Shown here in pieces: positions 11,101 through 22,500 of a stretch of DNA of 64,000 bases. The translations under genes and the position numbers were made by a program. Position 1 is the first letter of the stretch. The number at the start of each line of letters is the position of its first letter. The notes below the pieces were generated by a model. It saw only the letters and a list, made by a program, of their open reading frames with translations. It searched no databases and was not told the origin of the DNA. Source of the stretch: Cliona cf. orientalis (lineage: Eukaryota > Porifera > Demospongiae > Clionaida > Clionaidae); assembly GCA_963930775.1 (NCBI GenBank), contig OZ005705.1, forward strand, positions 4,340,001-4,404,000, in the 5' to 3' direction.

Positions 11101-11619
11101 GCACTTAGTGTAATTTATCAATGTCATCTTACATGGTTTGCTCACAACTTCTGATTAAGCGGAAGATGGGAGGTGCACAACATTCTTTGCCACGCCCCTC
11201 ATTAACTTGCGTTCATAATAATATTAAAGAACAGGATGACCAAGAAGGCTGTTTTAGGCGGCCCAAGTAGTGATGAGACTTTTCCGCTTAGGGAGAAAAT
11301 CAAGTTCTAAGTTTTACTGTCGGCAGCAGCTAGCTACCGGCATAATTTATGATCTGTACGTAATACTACCGCCTTGCGCCTTCGTATGATGGTATGATAT
11401 CTATGATCGATCCAGCGTAGCACTAGCGCTGCAAGTGCTAGCGAGTAGCTCGCCTATGCCTAGTGCCTTACCGTTCCTCGAGCCTTGAACCTTCATATCC
11501 AAAAGGACCATGATCAGTCCAGTGCGCCGTTGCACGCGCTAGCGATGTACAAGCTACTATAATATCTACGTAGCTCGCCTAGACCTATATCAGATACCGT
11601 ATAGCAGGAAACTTTATCA

Positions 11620-14450
11620 TTAATTTTTTTTTTTTTTTTCTAATAATAATAATAATGAATAAGCAAAAATGCAGACATTGCTATGACTGAGGTAAAGTGT
11701 GAGATAAAAAACAAATTTTATAAGACAGAGTAATGATTAAATAAGTTTAAATAAAGGCCAATTCAGAGTTAACCAAGTCCATTGGTGGAGCAGGGGACTT
11801 GGTGGCGTGTCCAATGCTGGAACGAGCACCCCTGATGCATTGTATAGCTGACCGTAGCAGGGAAAAGACAAGACGGCAGCGTAGCCAGGACATCGTTGGA
11901 GCATATGGTTGATCCCATTTGGTGGCCAGGCAGGAAGCAAGCCTCTTATAAAATGTAGTAGCTTCGTTGGCCATACCACCTGTGGCAGACAAGACGAGGG
12001 GTGTAAAGGAGGCATGTTCCACCTCTCTCACTCGTTGTTCATACTGGCGCTTTTTCTCAAGCTCGTGCTTTCTATAGCAGGAACGCAGCTGGGGGTGTCT
12101 GTTGGAAGGAGCATGAGGGTTAAAAACCCGTACATCAAAGAAAGTGCGCTCAAACCGTCCACCCCAGAAGCCGTTCGCAGCAATGTCAAGCCTTGCACCA
12201 TCCTGAGTGTTCGAGGAGGATCCAGTGAGTGCCCCACTACTGGTAGGCTGAAGAGATGGCTCAATACATACGTCATTGCAGACTTCAGTTAGCAGGTTTG
12301 CTGTCAGATCCCTAATCTCGTTGTGGCGGATCGAAGGAAAGCCGCCTTTAGGGCATGAGAGGGCATGTTCGACTGAGAATTTAGTGCCGCAAGCACAGAG
12401 AGAGGGGGCACGCAAGGGCTGCCAGTTGTAGCGAAGAGCAAGAGCATCCTGAAAAGCACCTTTATGTAAGGCAAACCCAAACTCTTGGATAGGGAGGGAC
12501 GTCAGCCAAATAGAGGCACCTTTCTCCTGGGCCAACTCCATGGAGCGTTGAAGTGAGGGAGTGAGAGACTCAATCAGAGAGTTAGCATCAAGCTTTGACC
12601 GCTCACGCTTCATTCTATGCACCTCAGATCTTGCACCAACTTGCTCAGTGATTACTTCAACAGGGTACTCGAGATTTTGTTGGAGGATGGCATTTTTTAG
12701 AGGATCTGAGATCTTAGTAGAGGAGAGGAAATCCACGTCTGCATCTGTAGTGGGGTTAGAAAGGGCAATGCCTCCTAATCTTGCCGGTAGGGCAAGAAGT
12801 CGACGCACAGCATCATTAGGGGGAGGCTGACCGGTGAGTACTGGAATGAGCTTCAGTCTTATTACTGTCTCAAGCGGCTGAAGAAGGGGACCAATCCCAT
12901 GAACAGTGCGAGTGAGATAGGACCACTTACTGGAGAGGCCATGGGTGAAGGCTGCATGAGCAGCATGAGGTTGTGTTACAGCAATTGTTGCCAGGCGTTC
13001 CAATTCTTTAGTCCAGTTCTCCACTTTGTTCTTCACATGCGAGATCACGAATTCTTGTGTGCCAATGGCTGCTCCCAAGTAGGGTCTGCCCTCCGATGTA
13101 ACCTTCACACCAGTATCAGCGAAGGCAGCTGTAGCTGCTTCGAGATGCTTTCCTTTTGTGACCAGCCAAGTTTTGGCAGCATTAGCAAAGTAGCCATACT
13201 TGGGGCCTAGTGAAGCTAGCTGATTCCACCAACTGCGCAAGCTAAGAATCTTGCCAGCTGCTGAGGCATCATCTGCATACCATACTTGACTAACATCGTT
13301 CCAGTTCTGGCGCAGCTTCTTGATTAATGGGATAGTTGCAAGAGCGTACATGGGCATAGCCAACGGATCCCCCTGAGTTGTACCTTCACGGGAGTACAAC
13401 ACATCACCATCAACAAAAAGTTCAGTAGGCTCTCTGTAAGTGTTGATGAGTGCTGTAGCCAATGAAGGACAGAGCCTTTGGATGTTGTGTAAGGCAGAGA
13501 GGCGATTGAGGGAGTTAAATGCATTGGTGGCGTCCACGAGCAAAATGGCTTCAGTATCCTCCTGATTGAATAGCTGATCTGTGGCATGCACGGCTGCCTC
13601 AATACCCGAGATTTGGCCAGCACAGAGCTGCAGAGACCCAGCTGCTTCCTGGATATCCAGTCTGGTGACAGACAGGATGGCTTTGGCGATGATTCGTCTT
13701 GCAGTGTCACCAATGCCAATGGGGCGGACCCCCGGATTCTTGTCTAGTGCAATCAGTCGGCAAGCCAGAAAGGGGGCAATGGCAGACGGGTCGATAAAGT
13801 TGGTGCATAAGCGCTGAGCAATCAACGCGAGAGAGTGGCACAGGTCAAGGGAGGCTGATTTGAAGGAGGTGCAGAGTCTTCTCCAACCTAGAGCATCAAT
13901 CCCAGACGGTCCAGCAGCACCGGTGATCCGCAGAGCCATAGATCTAATCATGGGTGCATCAATAGCCTCGAATAGTACGGGATGAACCTCCCCGGGGTCG
14001 TCCTGAATGAGAGCTTCAGGGTGAACAGGCTGACTAGCAGGGTGTTTATCCACCAAGATCTCTCTCACCGATCTTTGCCCATCAGCATTGTCACTCAGGT
14101 GAAGTACCCCACCCTTGGTTTCCTCCGTTAGAAGACGAATGGCAGACTTGGTTTTACCCTGGAACATTAGATTGGCGAAAGAGCGGGCCAGGCGAGCACA
14201 ACTATCTGCTGGATGTAAAGCAGGAATCCGTCTCTGTATAGTTCTCCCTTCAAGAAGTAGGTCATTCAAATCTCCGTCCTGCCATGTGCTCAAACGCCTC
14301 TCCAGGCAAGTGCTATGCTCTTTAGCTTTTGACTTTCTAGAAGGTTTTTGAAGTAGCAGTATAGGCAGAACTATCGCTGCCTTCATAGCAATCGATTCCA
14401 TGGCAGAGCTTGTAGCGAATGCTCTGTATAAACTCGCCAGTTCAGAGAAA
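11620..14450 (-). mobile_element. 5-prime-truncated LINE with REL-type endonuclease
   Basis: On the minus strand the ORF at 11747-14401 is followed by a short 3-prime UTR, an ATT repeat (11642-11655) and a tail of about 18 A (11623-11641). In frame, coding extends upstream of the first ATG to about 14435, where the sequence changes into MITE; the first part of the normal protein is therefore missing. AAAGTTTC occurs at both junctions and may be the target duplication. It is a non-LTR retrotransposon; I place it near the R4/HERO-like group because the endonuclease is C-terminal. Confidence 0.8.
11747..14401 (-). CDS. LINE ORF: reverse transcriptase plus restriction-like endonuclease
   Basis: 884 codons with no internal stop. 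The RT core shows motif A LLVDATNAFNSL at about residue 290, motif B GTTQGDPLAMPMY at about 340 and the catalytic WYADD box at about 375. The C-terminal third has a zinc knuckle of the CxC-x7-H-x3-C type (CACG...HALSC, about 668-682), RHNEIRDLT, and then RLDI...FFDVRVFNP (about 735-760), a PD-(D/E)xK restriction-like nuclease pattern. No apurinic endonuclease domain is present. The protein would make target-primed cDNA in the nucleus. The ATG at 14401 is only the first in-frame one; coding sequence continues upstream, so the natural start is lost. Long open frames on the opposite strand are shadows. Confidence 0.88.
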   Translation of the reverse strand: MESIAMKAAIVLPILLLQKPSRKSKAKEHSTCLERRLSTWQDGDLNDLLLEGRTIQRRIPALHPADSCARLARSFANLMFQGKTKSAIRLLTEETKGGVLHLSDNADGQRSVREILVDKHPASQPVHPEALIQDDPGEVHPVLFEAIDAPMIRSMALRITGAAGPSGIDALGWRRLCTSFKSASLDLCHSLALIAQRLCTNFIDPSAIAPFLACRLIALDKNPGVRPIGIGDTARRIIAKAILSVTRLDIQEAAGSLQLCAGQISGIEAAVHATDQLFNQEDTEAILLVDATNAFNSLNRLSALHNIQRLCPSLATALINTYREPTELFVDGDVLYSREGTTQGDPLAMPMYALATIPLIKKLRQNWNDVSQVWYADDASAAGKILSLRSWWNQLASLGPKYGYFANAAKTWLVTKGKHLEAATAAFADTGVKVTSEGRPYLGAAIGTQEFVISHVKNKVENWTKELERLATIAVTQPHAAHAAFTHGLSSKWSYLTRTVHGIGPLLQPLETVIRLKLIPVLTGQPPPNDAVRRLLALPARLGGIALSNPTTDADVDFLSSTKISDPLKNAILQQNLEYPVEVITEQVGARSEVHRMKRERSKLDANSLIESLTPSLQRSMELAQEKGASIWLTSLPIQEFGFALHKGAFQDALALRYNWQPLRAPSLCACGTKFSVEHALSCPKGGFPSIRHNEIRDLTANLLTEVCNDVCIEPSLQPTSSGALTGSSSNTQDGARLDIAANGFWGGRFERTFFDVRVFNPHAPSNRHPQLRSCYRKHELEKKRQYEQRVREVEHASFTPLVLSATGGMANEATTFYKRLASCLATKWDQPYAPTMSWLRCRLVFSLLRSAIQCIRGARSSIGHATKSPAPPMDLVNSELAFI

Positions 14451-15068
14451 CTTTCGAGGCAGAAAACTTTTACGAATTTTGCGATTTTTCAGCCATCCGC
14501 AAAAGTTTTCTCCACGAAATTCTAGGCATGCCACAACCGGCCATTATGCGACCAGTTTTAGCATTCCGCGAAAGTTTTCTCTGCAAAATGCTCCTTTCCT
14601 ACCGATCCACGAAACTTTTCTCCCTTGAAAATTTCCCGCTATACGGTATTATAGGCGCCTAGAGCCAGGCGCTGTCACATGACTTCACCATGGCAACATA
14701 ATCCGAGCATGCGCATTATATCATAAAATGGTGTATCAGACACACCAGCCCATTCGATAATGCGCCGTACACACCCACTATTACATATCTGTCGAGATAA
14801 CGCCAAACTAGCATGCCACTGCACTGCGCGCTACAAAATAGAGTGGATTTATACTCAAAGTAAGATGAGCGGTGGAGGCAGTCTTGAGCTAGCCCAAGAA
14901 ACTAGAAAGAAAGAAAGAATGAGAAATGGCCATTTTTTTGAACATCTGGTTCTGGCGTGTACAATTGTTTTGATGAGATGCACAATTTGCTGGAGATTCT
15001 GATTTTCATACTTAGAAATTTCATAAAATTACCTATTTTGAGATATTTGGGTATTTGTAATGTATTAC

Positions 15069-15431
15069 CAAGAGTGTATTAGGAAGAGTACATAGCTCCT
15101 GTATGTTAGTATTGCGCTTATGCAGTGTGATGGTGGCGTCACAGCACGTAGTAGGTACCAGACAAATGCTGTACAAGTACATGATTTTGTGAAAACTGTG
15201 TGGCCACAAGCCTATGAATAATACTGTAGGGTAGTCCCTTGGTGGGGTAGTTCTAGTCAGACACTGTGCAGCACACCTGCAACCACACAGCCACGTGTAT
15301 GATCACTGTGTAAATGAAACATGGATTCTGCATAGCTATGGTTAGGCTGGCACACGTAGGATGACGCCTCCATTTCACAGTGTAGAGCTTGCTCGCCCAC
15401 GCAGTTACGTACTCTTCCTAATACACTCTTG
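15069..15431. mobile_element. CAAGAG-type MITE with 7-bp duplication, copy 1
   Basis: Ends CAAGAGTGTATTAGGAAGAG and its reverse complement, 363 bp, flanked by GTATTAC at 15062-15068 and 15432-15438. The other arm of the composite (near 8985) shows the uninterrupted site, so the boundaries and duplication are confirmed inside the window. No ORF. Confidence 0.88.
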
Positions 15432-15471
15432 GTATTACATATATGGCATAATCGATAGATTTCTTGGTATA

Positions 15472-16055
15472 CTAGAGCTCTGTAGAGCACATACCCCGCG
15501 CGCACATTGTGCAATCTATAGAGTTGCTTTTGTGTGCATGGCTATATAATTTTGTGAACTTCAGAAAATTAGTGGAAACGGTGACAAAAAGCACTCTCTC
15601 TGCACCAGATCTAGCTGTATAGCCGTGTTACATTATGATTTGCAATTGGTTCCATAGGGCTGCAGATTTCAGCTCCGTCAGCGGATGTGGATAGACTATG
15701 GATTTTACGAGTGTGCATTATTGATTTCAACGATCTTTACCAGTTGGCTACTTAGTTGTGCGCATGAGCAGAAAACACAATGTACATGCATTATGCATTG
15801 AGTAGGCACTGTCGATAGGCGTGGCTATGTTAGCCAACAAAAGTCACTATTTGTGACGCCCATGAACCGTGTTCATCGATTTGACGCACACTGAAGACAG
15901 TTTTTCGCCAGATTCAATTGATTCATTGTGCTTACGAGTCGCTCAGATGCCTACATCTCGAGATATGGCGATTTTTGTGCTCACGACGACAACGATGACA
16001 ACGACACCAACGATATGACCGATTACTTTACCCCTTGCGCATGCGCGCAGGGTGA
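15472..16055. mobile_element. GCGCGGGGTA-type MITE, copy 1
   Basis: Begins CTAGAGCTCTGTAGAGCACA then TACCCCGCGCGC, and ends GCGCATGCGCGCAGGGTGA. The interior has GAGATATGGCGATTTTTGTG and a run of CGACAACGATGACAACGAC. Other copies: 42178-42830 (inverted), 59478-59853 and 63509-63909. Confidence 0.75.
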
Positions 16056-16555
16056 AAATAGCTTGTAGAACACAGTCAAAGTTAGAAATTCTGAAACTGT
16101 TTCGTTTTCGAGATATTATCGTTTTTGTAATGTACCGTATTAGTATGTACGTATATGTAACATCCGGGCCATCCCTACTTATAGAGTCTACCGATTCTAT
16201 GATTAAAATCTGTTCATTCCCATACTGGCCTTGAATTGTTGCTGCACTGCAATCCTAATTAACACCATTGGTGCTAAACCCTCGGCGCTGTGAGATTTAT
16301 TGCAGTAGTGAGTGACTAGTCTACATGTTGCAAATTCGCAAGCTAAGCCTGCAGCACTGTGCTGTTAGCAGTGTTGTAGAGAGTAACTATAACCACAAGA
16401 AAGCATTACTGATTGCATGGTATTTCGTATTAAATAGTACTACGTGCATGCCAGATCAAAGTAAAGCCAAGAAACGTAGTTGATAGCCTACTGTGACTGA
16501 TGAGTCAGTCGAGTTACAAGAACTATCGCTTGAGCTACACACTAATCTTCTTGAA

Positions 16556-19500
16556 ATGAAGCAGCTACTCTCTCTTTCATCAAGCGAGAGCTCGGCAAGA
16601 AGTGAAGAAGGCCGTGGTGGTCAGAAAATGTCGCCAGAACTTTTGAACAAAGCATTTTCAACGAAATCCAAACAATGCATATATTGTATCTACGACGAAA
16701 AGCCTAATGACACCTTGTTTTCAACGTATAAAAACAGGTATGTAGCAGCTAGCGCGGAAACAGACGCACACACTCGAACTCACTCACTCACACACAGAAC
16801 GACTACTGTAACCCTCGCACATGTGCCGCGCCGAGGGTTAATAAACACTGCCCTCAATACATACCACGTGGTAAAGGGTAGACGGTAATGGTGGTCCTGA
16901 AAGCAGATTGTGAAGGAAATAATAGCAAAAGCGGTTAAAATGTGTAGCCAATTTGAGGATACAGTAGCAAATGGCTAATTTGGCTAGTGTGTGGGGAACC
17001 CCTGCATTATATCATAGACAAAAGTGGGTTAGCAAGCGCACACACATTGGCCATGCATGCAAATGTGTACAGTGTGATTATTGAAGTGTAGGTGCCGCCC
17101 TCACCCATGGCGAGATTTTGAGGAAATAAGTATTTATGGCTATACAGTAGTAAATAAACATATGACCACTTATTCAAGTAGTGATTTATCTGTTATCTAG
17201 AAACTAAGGAATGAAATAGCTGCTGAAAACAAAGCGATGGTTAAGAATTTGAGAAAGCTTAGACTTGCTATCAAGGTATAAATTTACTACAGAGTGTGTA
17301 TCCATGTGCACAATCTGTTGTTGTAACTTTAGGCCTCTGATGATTACTTGGATTATATCGAAGGATGTCATTCTACTCAGGATACTTTCCAGCTATCACT
17401 AATGGACCTTGCCAGGAGCATATCAGGTACAAGTGTGTCCACCAATAAACTTTGATTTCTTTCATTTTACGACAACTTTAGCAAATCAACCTACTGACAG
17501 AGATCAACTAAGTGAAGAAGATTCCGAGGTACACAAGGAGTGAGTTTATGGCAAAACATGCATGTGCCTTGCAATAGTCCATTTAATGCACTTCACATAG
17601 TCATAATTACTCTTGCATGTATGCATAAGTGGTAAAGTAATCACATTACACTACATATAGTTCATACTTATTCATACTATGTCTGGTTTCTAGTTCATCC
17701 ATTCTATGATATTATAAGGGTTAATCGAATACAATGTATACTATGATCCAATTTAACACAAGAAAATAGCATTTTATGAATTCTCATAATGTTTGTACAA
17801 CAAAACTGCATTATGCATGTGATGCTAGTGGGCTGTGCATGTGCTAAACAATTCGAAGCACACTGAAGCCTGAGTTGCTACGGTGGCTAAATACTCACTG
17901 GATATTGTGTTGTAGGATCCTATCAAGGAGATGGAAGCAGAGATGATCCTAGACTGTTTCGAGAAGTTTAATGATGTGAGCCATAAAATACTTGAACTGA
18001 AATTGTGAGAAGTGGGATTTTTTTTGTATATATAATATAGTTGTTTGAGAATGAAAACTTTGAAGAAGCAGCATTACATGCTGCAACTTCACCCAAGGTA
18101 CAAGATAATTATTATGATACTCGTTTGAAACTAACTTGAGTCTTTCTAGGGTGTACTGAGGACTTTCGACACTCTTTCCAAGTTCAAACAATCTGCTCGT
18201 CAAAAATCTGGACAAAAGCTGCCTCTGCTTCACTATTGTGAGGCTCTTGTCCAGTATGCCCCTGCATATGCACAGATTTCCCTGGAGGAAAGCCTTTCAT
18301 GTATCCAATGTATACTAGAAAATCGTAAGTAAATAATAATTTGAACAGTGCATTACTGTAATGTATCACATGCAAAGTAGATGATTTGCAAACAGCTTAT
18401 CACTGGATATCCCAAGATTTGGTAATATTACTGCTCATTCAAGTAGCATCTTATGGTGATGATTATCTTAGGTCCCCTCCTCTGTTGAATTGGGTGCAAT
18501 GTTTTTTAATTGTTGCAAATGCATTCAGAGGTAAATTTGTTTCATAATGATAGTATTGTTTCACTTTTTTCCTGAAATACTCTTCTCTTAAAGTTGCTGT
18601 TGCGAGTATAAAAGGTTAGCATTTAGTACATTTGAAAAATGTGGAGCTTATGAACAAGTATGCTATTTCTTGAAACAAGCTGTATGCTTATGCAACTTTT
18701 TTCCTGTAGGCTGCTGTATGTCTAGTACACCAAGGAAGATTTGGTGGCTTCCTATCTTACGCTAAGAAAAGGAAATTAAGGAATGATGGTATGATAATAT
18801 GATTATTAATTTTGTCAACTCTTGATGAGTACCAATACCCACACTGATAATTAAATTAAGCTCTCAGCACTTACTGTATAACCAGAAATTTTGCCAAGAG
18901 AAATTATTTCACATTTTGAAACCTGCTCTCACAAAAAATAGAAGCAGGAGCATAATACGTTCCTGATAAAAGATATGGTGCATCTTTACTGCATTACTAC
19001 TCATCGAATAATATTATTTTTAATACAAAGATACATAATTATTATAGCTGGGGAATTTTTTCCTACCAAATCCACCTTATTACTCGTGAACAAGAAAATA
19101 ATTTCACATGGCAGTATTATAATATTATGTGAGAGATACAGTATGGCAGGTAACTTTGTGGGGTGTTATTTTCATGGTTGAGTTGGCAGTCACAAAAATT
19201 TCACCCATGAAAATAATTTATGTCTACGGTGATATTATAGTGTCCATCATTATATAAGGTTATAGTTGTGTCTGTCTGTCCGTTACGGAAGGTGAGCGGA
19301 AGTGTTTTGACCCCGCGACACAAGTGGCTATATCCCTGGCCCTGGAACATTAGAAGCTAGAACCATAGAACAAGGCAATCTCTGTGAGTGCAAGCCTGGG
19401 TACTAGCTATAGGCACGAATACTAGCTTCTTGGACGGACTGTACAAAACCAAGCAACCAACAGGGACTTAGATTCAGTGGCCTGCAGTTACAGCTTGATT

Positions 19501-22500
19501 CTTGAGAAGTTGTTGTCCTAGTGGTCATTACGGAGGTAGTAGATTCTGACACTTTGGCTTCTCGCTTACTCAAGTCTGTGCGAGGGGAGCTATGAGCAAG
19601 TTAATGACTTTCTTGGACAGTTGATTGATTTAGCCATGTGCTCAAGCAGGATGCCATAAATGCACATGCTCAATAGAATGTTCCCAAACGGATTTGGGGG
19701 GGGGGGGGGGGGGGGGGGGTGGGTTTCAGCTACCATGCAATTACATGCAAACTAGAACTCTGGCCAGGCACCCTTACACAATAGTCTGGGTGCCAGCCCC
19801 TTCACAAGAGGAGGAAGGGTCTGGTACACTTCGCATCGACGACTTGTTCTTCACACCCCACGGGTACCATGGGGTGACAAATTATTGAGTGTGAAAACGT
19901 CATCCATATGTATTGTGACGTATAATTGTGTAAGTGCATGCATTCCATAGCCATACCCATACCAACAATTCGAGTGCAGCTAGCTAGGTCTAACAGCTAG
20001 AAAAATTGGATCGCCTCATGCTTAGTCATGGATTCGGCCATCAGTGCTCTTCGTCAAGATCTACTAGCAGGCAAGCTTTTCTGTTCTTGACTAAGCTTGC
20101 AAATTAAAATTAATATCATTCGATCGCGCTCATAAAAGAACGATGGTAGCCATTTCAAACTTGACCCTCTGTCAAGCCAAGTCTATTTAATTAGCACTTT
20201 TGAATTTATGTTCATACCCACTTCGTTAGAGCTACTTTTGCTGACTCAGCAGAACAAGTCGTTGATGCGAAGTGTACCAGATCCTTCCTCCCTCTTGTGA
20301 AGGGGTTGGCACCCAGACTACTTACACAGAGACGATTGATCTAGCAAAGCATGTCATAACTACACATGCTCAATAGAATGTTCCAGAACACAGGTAAAGG
20401 GCGGTCTTAGCTGGTCAACTGATCTTACATACAATACAAACTACCCTCTATTATATAGCTATGTGGGTTCTTAAGTACAAAATAGAAACCATCGAGTAAA
20501 GCAGGGGGTGAGCGGAGCGAGTCCCCCTGCTTGTAATGTATTATTTTAGATCCTACTTGTAACAAATATGTGATCTGATTGATTAAATTGAAGTATCTAT
20601 CCTTCATAGAAAATCATGTAAAATCTCTTGCCTATGGTTAGGGTTGTTGCTAGGCAGTAGTTTATATGTCTAGCTTTTGGGCATTGTTGCTAGGATCTAA
20701 ACATGTTAGACACTGTTTAGTCAGTTTCTACGTGATTCCAGGGCTCAGTAAAGTAGAACCCTCGCTTCGCTCCGGATTCTACACACAGCCCTTAGGTCTT
20801 CTAAATCACGTAGAAACCAGTGTCCAACTATTATTTAGATGATGGGTGTGGCCAAAACATCATTGGCAGTGGCCAACTGTTCTCAGTGTTAGCAACAGTA
20901 GCCACTATCATCCAGCTATATATTAATGGTGTCTTCAACAGTAATATTTGTCTATCTCATGCCATTTGTCCAAGTCTCTTTGCAGTGACCAGAGAGTGAA
21001 ATCGAGTGCATGTATCGATTACATCATTGTTTATGCAATGCCACGCCCCTGGACTGGGTTGCTATCACGAAATTTAAAATCACAAAAATTAATTCTGAGG
21101 GCCTTCTCTGGCTTTTCACAAAAATTAGTACCCCCAAAAAATACCCACCATATTATTATGGTAATATAATAGCCTCGTCCCCCGGCCACTCCCACGTTTT
21201 CAGTGATCTTTTTCTCTCGCGTGTGTTGAAAAAGATCGGGGAGACTGGGGACGAGGCTAGTAATAATAATATTAGATAAGCACTAGTACTGGATCATGTA
21301 TAATGGGAAACTTGGTGCAGTCACTAGATTTGGCAAATTTTAAAATCACCAATTTAAACTACAAGGGAATCTAGGTTGATACTTGATGTAAGAGTCACGA
21401 AATATGCTTGATCAGCACATTTTCCTGAATTCTATGTGTACATGTATAGTTACAGTAGTGATATGCTTTAGTGACAGTAATGCCTACAGTGCCCCCAGTG
21501 CCTCTGGTGTCCTTGGTGTCCGTTGCTGTTTCTGTGAGGTGCTGCGGTGACAGTGGTGCCTGTAGTGCCCCTGGTGTCCTTGGTGTCTGTTGTTGCTTGT
21601 CTGAGGTGCTGCGGTGACAATGGTGCCTGTGGTGTCCTCGGTGTCCATTGTTGTTTCTGTGAGGTGCTTTGGTGACAGTGGTGCCTGTAGTGCCCCTGGT
21701 GTCCTTGGTGTCTGTTGTTGGTGCTTTGGTGACAGTGGTGCCTGTAGTGCCCTTGGTGTCCTTGGTGTCTGTTGTTGTTTCTGTGAGGTGCTTTGGTGAC
21801 AGTGGTGCCTGTGGTGCCTTTGGTGTCCTTGGTGTCTGTTGTTGTTTCTGTGAGGTGCTTTGGTGACAGTGGTGCCTGTAGTGCCCCTGGTGTCCTTGGT
21901 GTCTATTGTTGGTGCTTTGGTGACAGTGGTGCCTGTAGTGCCCCTGGTGTCCTTGGTGTCTATTGTTGGTGCTTTGGTGACAGTGGTGCCTGTAGTGCCC
22001 TTGGTGTCCTTGGAGTCTGTTGTTGTTTCTGTGAGGTGCTTTGGTGACAGTGGTGCCTTTGGTGTCCTTGGTGTCTGTTATTGTTTCTGTGAGGTGCTTT
22101 GGTGACAGTGGTGCCTGTGGTGTCCTTGGTATCGGTAGTTGTTTCTGTGAGGTGCTTTGGTGACAGTGGTGCCTGTAGTGCCTTTGGTGTCCTTGGTGTC
22201 TTTTGATGTTTCTGTGAGGTGCTGTGGTGACAGTGGTACCTGTGGTGCCTTTGGTGTCCTTGGTGTCTGTTGTTGTTTCTGTGAGGTGCTTTGGTGACAG
22301 TAGTGCCTCTGGTGCCCTTGGTGTCCGTTGCTGTTTCTGTGAGGTGCTGCGGTGACAGTGGTGCCTGTAGTGCCCCTGGTGTCCTTGGTGTCTGTTGTTG
22401 CTTGTCTGAGGTGCTGCGGTGACAATGGTGCCTGTGGTGTCCTCGGTGTCCATTGTTGTTTCTGTGAGGTGCTTTGGTGACAGTGGTGCCTGTAGTGCCG

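Larger units (their letters stand above)
11595..14648. mobile_element. MITE (TACCGTATAGC ends) split by the LINE
   Basis: TACCGTATAGCAGGAAA at 11595 and TTTCCCGCTATACGGTA ending at 14648 are inverted termini of a MITE whose body (about 14450-14648) is rich in GAAAACTTTT/AAAAGTTTTC motifs. The LINE lies inside it, close to the left terminus. A complete 167-bp relative is at 32385-32551. Confidence 0.75.
8929..16203. mobile_element. Large foldback composite element, 7.3 kb
   Basis: The ends are inverted copies of about 40 bp: ATCATAGAGTCGGTAGACTC continuing to AAGTAGGGATGGCCCGG at the left, the same with one change at the right. Inverted matches continue inward: 8985-9065 with 14985-15062, 9480-9830 with 14680-14960, and 10010-10250 with 11160-11340. 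The core (10290-11100) consists of two further palindromes. Removing the nested insertions listed separately leaves roughly 3 kb of long arms. No transposase was recognised. A single decayed terminus of the same family is at about 26650-26690. The right arm appears to contain a duplicated end (16070-16203 repeats 14985-15062). Confidence 0.75.

Noticed and set aside
11909-14351. Plus-strand ORFs of 78-127 codons across the LINE
   Set aside because: Shadows of the LINE reading frame on the opposite strand.
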